Source of the DNA: Flavipsychrobacter sp.
GTDB taxonomy: Bacteria > Bacteroidota > Bacteroidia > Chitinophagales > Chitinophagaceae
Direction: 5' to 3'
DNA length: 64,000 nt
NCBI GenBank assembly: GCA_041392855.1
Contig: JAWKLD010000001.1
Span: 1,660,001-1,724,000, forward strand
Shown here: positions 24,938 to 33,600 of the stretch, one piece after another
Position numbering within the stretch: position 1 is the stretch's first letter
Layout: the number at the start of each line of letters is the position of its first letter
Notes under the pieces: generated by a model
Told to the model about the DNA's origin: nothing
What the model saw: the letters and a program-made list of their open reading frames with translations, nothing else
The model's database searches: none
Made by a program: the position numbers and the translations under genes

Positions 24938-25348
24938 TTAGTTATCAGGGGCACCTGTGTTTATCCAATCTCTGACCAGCTCTTTCTGCTTAGGCAATAG
25001 AGGTGCTCCCGGAGGCATAAGCCTTGTAGGGTCGGTAGTAATGATAGTTTGATATATCTTGCTATCTTCTGCCTTTCCCTTTACTATCCCTTTGGCTACA
25101 CTTGTCTCATAGCTACTGAATTCGTAGCCCGCCCTTTGGCTCGTGGTGTTGTGACAACCACCGGCAGAGGCACAGCTTGTCTGGAAGATGGGGAAAATAT
25201 CCCCTCTAAACGACGGTGTATCCACTTGAGTATTTGTCGTATTTGTATCATAGTTTACAATTTTAGCTTCGTAAGCATCGTGCTTACAACTTGTAGTACC
25301 TATTATAAGCCAAACAAACAGTACGCCACATAGCGTTATCGTTTTCAT
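24938..25348 (-). CDS. haem lipoprotein with a CX5CH motif
   Basis: 136 residues from ATG 25348 (MKTITLCGVLFVWLIIGTTSC, lipobox TTSC); the frame extends upstream, but that start would overlap the OB-fold gene. The haem site reads CASAGGCH, five residues between cysteines. RLMPPGAPLLPKQ supplies a methionine, and the end VRDWINTGAPDN is the usual closing helix. Together with the two neighbours this gives haem spacings of 2, 4, 4 and 5 in one cluster. A cytochrome maturation system tolerant of wide motifs would be needed. Confidence 0.78.
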   Translation of the reverse strand: MKTITLCGVLFVWLIIGTTSCKHDAYEAKIVNYDTNTTNTQVDTPSFRGDIFPIFQTSCASAGGCHNTTSQRAGYEFSSYETSVAKGIVKGKAEDSKIYQTIITTDPTRLMPPGAPLLPKQKELVRDWINTGAPDN

Positions 25349-25380
25349 AAAGTCATCTTGTTGAAGACTAATAATACTAC

Positions 25381-25788
25381 TTATTGTGCTAATACACAAT
25401 CTGTTAGCATCACATCTTCAAACAAGGAAAGTCCTGCACAAAAACCCTTTACCGTTATCTTATCTCCTTCCTTTACGGCCACTCCCTTATCTCTCATAGA
25501 GCATTGTACTGATGCTGTAGGGTCTTCTCCTCCTAGTATCACCAACAACTGCCCGTCTTGATTTTGATTAACCTCGTTTACCGTACCAGCAACTTCTATT
25601 ACTTTATCCAAGTATTTTGCTTCCGCTTTCTTTTGGTCGGTAGAAAAATCGTTAGCTACTTGAGATACGGTAACCTCTATTCCTTTTATGTCCTCTGCTT
25701 TTTGATGTGGTTTATTCCACATAAAATAAGCAACACCACCGCCTACTACAGCTAGTAACAAGAGAACTATGATTATCTTTTTTAGCAT
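25381..25788 (-). CDS. membrane-anchored OB-fold protein (tRNA_anti-like)
   Basis: 135 residues. One N-terminal transmembrane helix (KKIIIVLLLLAVVGGGVAYF) and an OB-fold domain of the tRNA_anti-like type: KYLDKVIEVAGTVNEVN, LLVILGGEDPTASVQCSM, VAVKEGDKITVKGFCAG, ending in the strand LTDCVLAQ. Probably a periplasmic OB-fold binding module; ligand unknown. First gene of the run leading to the haem lipoproteins and DUF5777, with its own -7 element at 25829. Confidence 0.8.
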   Translation of the reverse strand: MLKKIIIVLLLLAVVGGGVAYFMWNKPHQKAEDIKGIEVTVSQVANDFSTDQKKAEAKYLDKVIEVAGTVNEVNQNQDGQLLVILGGEDPTASVQCSMRDKGVAVKEGDKITVKGFCAGLSLFEDVMLTDCVLAQ

Positions 25789-25828
25789 TTTTAGTATTTG
25801 TATGAATTAAAAAATGGACATTGTCATA

Positions 25829-25845
25829 CAAATGTAGACATGTCT
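25829..25845 (-). promoter_or_regulatory. -7 element TACATTTG overlapped by palindrome AGACATGTCT
   Basis: On the minus strand TACATTTG (25836-25829) is a perfect TAnnTTTG. The perfect 10-bp palindrome AGACATGTCT (25836-25845) abuts it, a position suited to a repressor. It would drive the OB-fold/haem-lipoprotein run. Confidence 0.5.
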
Positions 25846-25944
25846 TTTATAGCAGGCATTTCCAACACGACGAATCGGTATATAAGAAGGACGAATCGGA
25901 ACAATGGTTAATACCTATATGAATTTACAGAAAAAAAAGGAAGG

Positions 25945-26715
25945 CTAAAGCTCTCCCGCCAGCCATTGCTTAAACCCTGCACTCCTTTCAGAGCTTACTA
26001 TTGGCGGTTCTTTAACCGCAGGTTTAAGTGTCACGATAACTCTGGCTTTACTATACGCTTTCATATCATCAATGGCTTTAAGGCTGATGATATATTGCCT
26101 GTTGAGCCTAAAGAAATCTTCAGGATTTAGTACGGCATCCAATGCGTCCAGATTCTGATCTATAGGATAGGTTCTCCCTTCAGTGGTTCTGGCAAAGGTG
26201 GCTTTGTTCTCACTAAAGAAATAGGCTATATCTTCAGCAAGTATTGTTTTTATCGTATCACCAAAGCGTATCAAAAAACGCTTTTTATACCCTGCCGTAG
26301 GAGGCTGTGTTGTAGGTATAGTTGGTATTGTTTTAGTATCAGGCTCAACAGCAAACATCTTTTTAAAATCGCCTAGTTTGCTTAATGTTTCTTCTAGCGC
26401 TTCTTTCTTTATGGGCTTTAGCAAGTAACCGATACTTGCAGTTTTAAACGCATCAATAGCATATTCATCATAAGCTGTTGTGAACACTACAGGTGCATCA
26501 ATAGTGGTACTATTAAGCAGATCGAATGCAGAGCCATCTGCCAAGTGTATGTCCATAAACACTACATCAGGTGCTTTGTTTTCCCTAAACCATTTTTGCG
26601 CACCACCTACACTATCGTGATGCGCCATAACAGTAACATCAGGCACTACTTCTGTTATTATTTTCAATAGTCTTTTGTAAGCAGGTTGCTCGTCTTCAAT
26701 AATTACAATATTCAT
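25945..26715 (-). CDS. LytTR-type response regulator
   Basis: 256 residues: receiver domain (E7-D8-E9, phosphoacceptor D55 in FMDIHLADG, lysine in LLKPIKKEAL) and a C-terminal LytTR DNA-binding domain (RFLIRFGDTIKTILAEDIAYF, then EDFFRLNRQYIISLKAI, VTLKP). The first codon overlaps the last of the kinase gene by 4 bp (ATGA), so the pair is translationally coupled. LytTR proteins bind direct repeats and usually activate nearby operons; the YceI/haem cluster just downstream is a plausible target. Confidence 0.94.
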   Translation of the reverse strand: MNIVIIEDEQPAYKRLLKIITEVVPDVTVMAHHDSVGGAQKWFRENKAPDVVFMDIHLADGSAFDLLNSTTIDAPVVFTTAYDEYAIDAFKTASIGYLLKPIKKEALEETLSKLGDFKKMFAVEPDTKTIPTIPTTQPPTAGYKKRFLIRFGDTIKTILAEDIAYFFSENKATFARTTEGRTYPIDQNLDALDAVLNPEDFFRLNRQYIISLKAIDDMKAYSKARVIVTLKPAVKEPPIVSSERSAGFKQWLAGEL

Positions 26716-29573
26716 AATAATGGTAGTAATACAACAAATTCGTTTTCGTTCATTCCGTAGGTCATTCGCCTATCGGTAAGCAAGCTGTACCGCCTGCGTA
26801 TATTGACCAGTCCCAAGCCTGCACCTTTTTCTTTACTCATTTTAGCTTGTAGCGTATTGCTCACTTTTATATACTCTTTATCGGCATCTATATTAATAAT
26901 AAGGGGTTGGGCTTGTGATACTATATTGTGTTTAATAGCATTCTCTACCAACAACTGTAATGCCAGTGGCACAACCTTACCTTGCTGCTTTACCTCTTCC
27001 GATACGTTTACATTCAACTGTATGGCATCGCCAAAACGGCTTTTTTGGATGTACATATAATGACTTACTACTTCCAACTCGTCTTTTAAAGGCATCAGAT
27101 CTTTGTCTTTGAAAGTGAGCATACTTCGATACATATCCGACAAGTGAACTGTATAATCCTGAGCCATATTCTTATCATCTTCTATCAGGCTTGATAGCGT
27201 ATTCAAACTATTGAATAAGAAATGAGGGTTCACCTGACTCTTTAGATGTTCATACTCAAATAACATTCGCTCTCGCTCTAGCTTGGCCAGCTTTTGCAAG
27301 TTGCGTTCTCTAAGTTTTATATACGTATAAGAGATAGCCCATATCAAGGCTACTAGTAGTACAATAAACCAAACCTCTTTCCAGAAAGGTTTTTGAATAA
27401 TGAATTTATACGACGCCGTTGCCGCATTTTCAAATGCAGTATTCATTGATGCTTGCACTAAAAACTCATACTCACCTGAAGATAATTGCGGAAAGGTAAC
27501 CGACTGGTCACTGGTGTATATCCACATATCATTGTACCCGTTCAGCTTGTACCTATATATCACAGCTTCAGGATTGGCAAAAGAGATACCATCAAAGGAA
27601 AAACTGATATGATTATCACTGTTAACAAACTTTTCTTTACCAAAAGGCACATCGTTGAAGAACACACTAACCGAGGTGATGTTGACCTTTGGCGCGATAG
27701 TTTCGTCCTGTTCTATATTTCTAAACTTAAGTATGCCCTCTTCATACGGCACATACACATTGCCCTCTTTGTCTCTGGTGATCAAATTTAATACTCCTGA
27801 AAAACTATCTATACCAAAGCCCTGCCTTCTGCTATAGTGCTTAAATTCTTTACAGCGCGGATACCATTCATCTGCTCCTTTACCATTAATAATAACAACC
27901 TCACCAGTAGCATTGGTTGCCATTGCAGAGATACTCAGATCAGACAATCCGTTTTTCTTATCCTTCACACCCCATACTGTATCGTTATACACGAGCAAAC
28001 CATCCTTTAGTGTGGCTGCCCAAATACAGCCCATAGCATCTTCTGTAATGCTATATACCACCTTGCTTTTCATCCCCTTCTCTTCCCCCCATCCATAGTA
28101 TTTCTTACCATCATACATGGTTACACCTGCACCATCGGTAGCCATCCATACTCTTCCTTTTTTATCAGCAAAGAGCTCGTATATATAATCGCTACCAGTA
28201 CCCGCTGCTTTATTGTGTAGCTTCACCAAGCTCATACTTGCAATACCTTTGGTTGGGTAGGTGAGCTCTTCTACCCCATGCAGCCCTGCTACCCATATTC
28301 TATCGTCAGTACCGGTAATGTCCAATACACTTTTGTTATTGAGTGGTGTAAGCGTATTTACCTTAGACACCCTACCATTGTTGTTTCTATAATACACCCC
28401 TTCTCCAAGTGTTCCCATCCACACGTTATTATGCATATCGGCATATAAAGAGCTAATGGACACAGGCGCTGTAAACTGCTCACTTTGCTTTCCATTTTTA
28501 TCTATACTGTATAGTCGCTTACCCTGTGCATACCATATAGTATTATTCATATCACAGGTTATTGCAGCTACTTCTCCAAGTCTGTAAGGTGCACTTAGAG
28601 GAATATGCATTAGGTATGCTGCTGTTATCTCTTTGATACCTGTATTAGTAGCGCACCATATATTACCAGAGTGATCTCTAACCAGTCTTTTCAGTTTTTG
28701 TCCTCTGAAGTGTATGGGTTCTATCTCCAGCGCCACGCTATCTTTTATGGTAGCTTTTAGTAAATAGCCCGATGCTGTTGCCACCCAAGCTTCTGTTTTG
28801 TTGAGCGGCAGTATATCATTTACTGCTCCCCACTCCCATTTAGTATTTACACTTGGCGTCCATACTCCGTGGCTGATACTGCAATATAGTGCCAAGCCTC
28901 CCTCATGCGTGCCTATCCAGCTCCAACACATATTAGGTATGGGGCGTACAGTACGTACAATATTATCGGGCAACCCTGAGGATGTGGTGATCTTTGCAAT
29001 ACCCAACTTACCATCTTGAAATATCAACTCGTTGATACCTCTGTCGGTTGCAGCCATGATGCGGTTGGGTGCTGTAGCAAGAACGGTATATACAAAATCA
29101 TCGGACAGGCCATCTTTGGTCGTAAAGGCAGTAACCGTATCTCCTATTATTCGCCTCAGTCCTTCACCTTCAGTACACAGCCATATACTATCTTTTGCCT
29201 GTATGTATATATTGGTAATGGGCGTAACAGGAGCTTTGTCTTTTAGATCTATAGTAGTAAGCCTGCCATGTACTACTTCTGCCAGCACACCATTCTTATA
29301 CCCCACCCATACTTTTTCTTCGTGATTGGCCAATGCAGTCACAGGTTCTTTTATAGGGGTGGGGATGGGCACAAAATCTTTTCCGTTGTAGCGGAATAAC
29401 CCTTCATCTGTTCCCAGCCACATATATCCGGTATGCTCGTCTTGTAGTAATGCATTTACCTTTACTACCGTATTGCTTTCGTTAAGCCAATGATCTTTAG
29501 CAAAAGGCAACTGTGCCACCATAGGGTGTGCTATCAATAAGGCTGCAATAAAAACGATTAGTCGTTTCACCAT
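26712..29573 (-). CDS. two-component propeller sensor kinase of LytS type
   Basis: 953 residues. Signal peptide, then ~600 residues of periplasmic two-component-regulator propeller repeats (such as DEGLFRYNGKDF, TDGAGVTMYDGKKYYGW), a Y_Y_Y domain (FSFDGISFANPEAVIYRYKL...), one transmembrane helix near 730-750, a coiled coil, and a LytS-type His_kinase domain with the phospho-histidine in QVNPHFLFNSLNTLSSL and an ATPase N box LLVENAIKHNIV. It senses an extracytoplasmic signal and should phosphorylate the coupled LytTR regulator. Similar propeller kinases in Bacteroidota sense glycans or other ligands; the ligand here is unknown. It starts 1 bp after the upstream YceI gene. Confidence 0.94.
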   Translation of the reverse strand: MVKRLIVFIAALLIAHPMVAQLPFAKDHWLNESNTVVKVNALLQDEHTGYMWLGTDEGLFRYNGKDFVPIPTPIKEPVTALANHEEKVWVGYKNGVLAEVVHGRLTTIDLKDKAPVTPITNIYIQAKDSIWLCTEGEGLRRIIGDTVTAFTTKDGLSDDFVYTVLATAPNRIMAATDRGINELIFQDGKLGIAKITTSSGLPDNIVRTVRPIPNMCWSWIGTHEGGLALYCSISHGVWTPSVNTKWEWGAVNDILPLNKTEAWVATASGYLLKATIKDSVALEIEPIHFRGQKLKRLVRDHSGNIWCATNTGIKEITAAYLMHIPLSAPYRLGEVAAITCDMNNTIWYAQGKRLYSIDKNGKQSEQFTAPVSISSLYADMHNNVWMGTLGEGVYYRNNNGRVSKVNTLTPLNNKSVLDITGTDDRIWVAGLHGVEELTYPTKGIASMSLVKLHNKAAGTGSDYIYELFADKKGRVWMATDGAGVTMYDGKKYYGWGEEKGMKSKVVYSITEDAMGCIWAATLKDGLLVYNDTVWGVKDKKNGLSDLSISAMATNATGEVVIINGKGADEWYPRCKEFKHYSRRQGFGIDSFSGVLNLITRDKEGNVYVPYEEGILKFRNIEQDETIAPKVNITSVSVFFNDVPFGKEKFVNSDNHISFSFDGISFANPEAVIYRYKLNGYNDMWIYTSDQSVTFPQLSSGEYEFLVQASMNTAFENAATASYKFIIQKPFWKEVWFIVLLVALIWAISYTYIKLRERNLQKLAKLERERMLFEYEHLKSQVNPHFLFNSLNTLSSLIEDDKNMAQDYTVHLSDMYRSMLTFKDKDLMPLKDELEVVSHYMYIQKSRFGDAIQLNVNVSEEVKQQGKVVPLALQLLVENAIKHNIVSQAQPLIINIDADKEYIKVSNTLQAKMSKEKGAGLGLVNIRRRYSLLTDRRMTYGMNENEFVVLLPLL

Positions 29574-30128
29574 TTAAGATTGTCGGGGTTGCAATGTAGC
29601 AGCAACAAACACGTTGATCTCCGTAGCAAGCTTCTCGTATACCACACGTGGTATCTTTATACTATGGTCTATAAGTGGTACGGTAAATTCGGAGGTCACC
29701 TCCATTCTACCGTCTTTCATCGTCACTATTACGTACAAAATACGCTCCTGCTCTACACCATGTATGCTCAGCTTGCCTTTGGCACGCAGTTTATGCTTTC
29801 CATTGGCTAATAAATCTACATCTTCTACTATCTTTCCGGTGAAGGTAGCGATAGGATACTGCTCCGATTCCATATAGTTCTCGTTGAAATGATCACGCTG
29901 AAGAGGATTGTTAAACCCCAGAAACGTGCCTATTTCTACCCTGAAAGCGAAACGTTTTTCCTTCACATCTACCACACCTTGCAGTTTGTCAGAAGATGCC
30001 TTAATTAATTCCTGTTGCGTATTGGAGAAAAAGCGTACGGTTCCTGCTGTGGTTTCGTAGACCTGCTGCGCGGCAACAGGCATAGCCCCCAACAAAAAAA
30101 CCAGTACTATAAGCAAACGGCAAAACAT
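29574..30128 (-). CDS. YceI family periplasmic protein
   Basis: 184 residues with signal peptide (MFCRLLIVLVFLLGAMPVAAQ) and the YceI pattern GTVRFFSNTQQELIKASS, FNNPLQRDHFNENYMES, YPIATFTG, GKLSIHGVEQER. It is first in the operon YceI, propeller kinase, LytTR regulator, with no gap to the kinase. The kinase may therefore respond to a YceI-bound lipid, or the protein may be part of the regulated set. Paralogue of the YceI gene at 23148. Confidence 0.92.
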   Translation of the reverse strand: MFCRLLIVLVFLLGAMPVAAQQVYETTAGTVRFFSNTQQELIKASSDKLQGVVDVKEKRFAFRVEIGTFLGFNNPLQRDHFNENYMESEQYPIATFTGKIVEDVDLLANGKHKLRAKGKLSIHGVEQERILYVIVTMKDGRMEVTSEFTVPLIDHSIKIPRVVYEKLATEINVFVAATLQPRQS

Positions 30129-30156
30129 AGCAACTATGAAAGTACGGCATTATACC

Positions 30157-30190
30157 CAAATGTAAAAGCCCCGCTCTCGAGCGGGGCTTT
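30157..30190 (-). promoter_or_regulatory. -7 element TACATTTG at the foot of a perfect stem-loop
   Basis: Minus-strand TACATTTG (30164-30157) is a perfect TAnnTTTG, 28 bp before the YceI start. Directly upstream is the palindrome AAAGCCCCGCTC/GAGCGGGGCTTT (30165-30190), which fills the spacer and the -33 position; no TTTG is present. The stem may be a terminator of a lost gene or a regulatory element. Confidence 0.5.
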
Positions 30191-30326
30191 GGCTTTCATG
30201 GTGTTAGGAGGAAAATGTCTTTGTTGTTATTCAACAAAAATAAAGAAATTACTACTTAAAAAATGAGGGTGTTTTCACCCAATTTTATTGAAAACATTGA
30301 TGTTTCTACAACTATTTCCGCAACAA

Positions 30327-30353
30327 ATAAGCCCCGCACAAGGCGAGGCTTAT
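30327..30353 (-). terminator. terminator of the decayed T9SS gene
   Basis: ATAAGCCCCGC/GCGAGGCTTAT with one mismatch, 30 bp past the stop of the relic reading frame at 30384, followed on the minus strand by TTTG. Confidence 0.5.
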
Positions 30354-30383
30354 CTATGATATTTTGTGGAAAACACTATAAGC

Positions 30384-30470
30384 TTATAGTTTTACAAACT
30401 TCACTTTGTTCACCACATTACCTTTAGTAAGGTGTATAATGTACATGCCATTAGCAATAAAAAAACATAA
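30384..30470 (-). pseudogene. 3' relic of a T9SS-sorted protein gene
   Basis: The minus strand reads IANGMYIIHLTKGN, then VVNKVKFVKL and a stop (TAA at 30386-30384), the exact pattern of a type A sorting-domain end (GxYxxxx...KVxK). Upstream the frame runs into stop codons and then meets, at 30483, the copied tail of the large adhesin on the other strand. It is what remains of a gene cut by the rearrangement that built the adhesin array. The stretch 30191-30326 holds nothing I can name. Confidence 0.7.
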
Positions 30471-30482
30471 TCATTAAATATG

Positions 30483-30661
30483 CTTATTACAACTACAAAC
30501 CGGGGACCATAAACAGCATATTAGATTTACTATTAACTAACAGTTAAACCACTCATTTAAATACCATTAAAACACATGCATCGCATGTGTTTTTTTTTGT
30601 CACAACACTTTCATATCAACATTATTGGTTATTTTTCAGATACTAAAAAACTACATAAGAT
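30483..30661 (+). repeat. relic copy of adhesin 3' end plus intergenic region
   Basis: 179 bp nearly identical to 34672-34850: the last ~15 codons of the giant adhesin, its stop codon, terminator and the leader of the next copy. Only two differences were seen (GGGGACC against GGGGAAC, and T/G in the T run). It stands before copy 1, so a further upstream copy once existed. Confidence 0.9.
30569..30600 (+). terminator. intrinsic terminator (relic copy)
   Basis: AAAACACATGC/GCATGTGTTTT, loop ATC, followed by T run; duplicated at 34758. Confidence 0.8.
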
Positions 30662-33600
30662 ATGAAGCGTCACTTTTACAATAGCATTGTATTTGCAATT
30701 CTATTTGTGCTATCTACACCCGCACTATCACTAGCTCGTGAAGAGAGCAAGACCAACAACAGTTCTTCTTCCATATACTTCTTAGAGAATAAAGGACGTA
30801 TCACAGATCAGAATGGCAATAAACGTACTGATATTGACTATTCCATTGCTACGGGAGACGTAACCATCTATATTGGTGATGGCGCTATTCATTATCAATG
30901 GGCCAAACAGCTGACCCCTACATTCGATCAGCAAGAGACCAAGTCTCCTGAAAAAATGATGGAGGAGCAACAAGCTATGATGAATGCACCTACTGTGGTT
31001 CGTCGTATGGATGTACAACTAATAGGCGCTAACATCAATGCACCTGTGGTTACTACTGCTCCACAACCTTACTTCGAAAGTTATCTATTGCGTTCGGGAG
31101 AAGAGGTGACACTTCATACTTATCAAAAGATCACTTACCGTAATGTATATCCTAACATCGACTGGGTGCTTTATACCAATGGTACTACTTTGAAATATGA
31201 TTTTGTAGTACACCAAGGTGGTAAAGCCAGTGACATCAAAATAAAATACAATGGCGCGGATAAAATAGCTATTGAAGATGGAGCACTTATTGCTTCTACT
31301 AACTTCGGCACTATAACAGAGGCAGCACCTTATACTTATAGTGCTACCACACAACAAGAGATAGGATCTAAATATATACTCAACGAAAATGAATTGAGCT
31401 TTAACATAGCACCACATACTGGTGAGATCGTTATAGACCCTACTTTGGAATGGGCTACCTATTATGGCGGCAACCAACAGGAATGGAGCCACGCCTCTGC
31501 TACAGACCTTGCCGGTAATGTCTATATGGGTGGATGGACCTATAGTACCAATAATATTGCTACTACAGGCGCTTTCCAAGATACGCTTACTCCTAACAGT
31601 GTTTCCAACTACTATAATGGTTTCTTAGTAAAGTTCAATGTGAACGGTGTAAGACAATGGGGTACTTACTATCCGGGGCACGTAGCTTCTATTACTTGCG
31701 ATCAAAATGGCAATGTCTACTTCACAGGAGGTATCGATAGTGTCATTGGGTTTGCTACATCAGGAGCTCATCAAGATACTTTTGGCGGTAGAGGTGTTTA
31801 CACCGGTGGTTATTATCACGGTGATGCGTTCGTCGCTAAATTTACAGGAAGCGGTCAAAGAACATGGGCTACCTTCTATGGTGGTAATCAACATGACAGA
31901 GGCACGAGTATAGCCTTAGATGTATTGGGTAATGTTTATATAGGCGGTAGTACCAATAGCCCTAACAATATTGCTACAACAGGTGCTTTCCGTTCAGTGC
32001 TTCCAGCTAACCCTTGGAGCACTTCTTATTGGTGGGGACATGCAGGCTTCATAGCTAAGTTCAGCAATGGTGGTGCCAGACAATGGGCTACTTATCACAA
32101 TGGTATGATCAGTGATATTGATCTGGATGCTTTGGGTAATATATATGCCTGTGGTACTACCTGGTACGATACAGGTGTAGCTACTGTAGGTGCACACCAA
32201 ACTACGCACTCTAATGGTGGCTCAAACGGATATGAGGGCTTCTTAGCTAAATTTAGTAATACAGGTGCCAGACAATGGGCTACCTACTATGGCGGTAATT
32301 CATACGACTGGGCACATACAGTAGACTGTGATGCTGCCAACAATGTGTATATCAGTGGGATGACTTTTAGTAGTAATAACATTGCGTCTAATGGTGCTTT
32401 CCAAACTTCTCACGCAGGAAGTTATGATGCCTTTTTAGTCAAATTCAACAGCTTTGGTAACAGACAATGGGGCACTTATTTTGGGGGTACTGGTCAAGAG
32501 TATGGTTCTTCTATGGTCATAACCCCTCAGGATAAAATATTCATCTCAGGATCTACACTAAGCACCAGCGGTATTGCCACTACTGATGGTTATAAAACTT
32601 CTAATAGTGGTAACTGGGATGACTATATCGCAGAGTTCACCACATGGGGTGCCAGAGCTTATGCTACTTTCTATGGAGGTCCTAGTCAGGAATACTCTTA
32701 CGGAGGCGGCTGGGGAGGCGGCTGGGGTAACGGCGGCGGTGGCCTGTCCTACAACTACACAGGACGCTTGCACCTAGCCAGCAGCACGGCCAGCACTACT
32801 GGTATTGCCACCAGTGGCGCTCACCAAACATCTGCCAATAGCTCATACGATGCTTACATGGCTACCTTCGTTATCGATACAATAGCTTATTTCATACAAC
32901 CTTTTGCTGATTCTGTTTTCTGTCCGGGTGATACCGTACGTATACCTTATGGAGTGAGCTACAACTTTAAAACAGGTAATACCTTCACCGTACAGCTATC
33001 AAGCCCTACAGGTAGCTTCGCTGCTCCTCTAAATATCGGTTCAAGAACAGATTCTTTAGCAGATACCATTACTTGTGTTATACCTACTACCGTTGCCGGG
33101 GGTACTGGATATCGTATGCGTATCGTATCTACCAACCCGGTGCGTACTTCGGTAGACAACCTTTTTGATATCAAGATCACGGCTCCACCTACGCTTTCAG
33201 CAAGCAATAACGGGCCGCTTTGCCCTGGTGATACACTACAACTTAGCACTACAGCGTCCAGCACTGCAGGGGTTACCTGGAGCTGGACAGGACCGAATGG
33301 TTATTCTGCCAGCACACAAAACGCAACCAGAAATCCTGCGGTACCGCACACCGGTGACTATATCGTAACCGCTACTACAGGTAACTGTAGCTCTACTGAT
33401 ACCACAACTGTGATTATCAACCCTACACCACCGAAGCCAACAGCTAGCAGCAACTCTATTGTTTGTCCTAATACAACGCTGAACTTAACTGCAGTACATA
33501 GTAACTCCAGCGCTACTTTCGATTGGACAGGGCCTGCTTCTTTTACTTCTACTACGCAGAACCCTTCTATCAGTAATGCTACTACAGCTATGGCGGGTAC

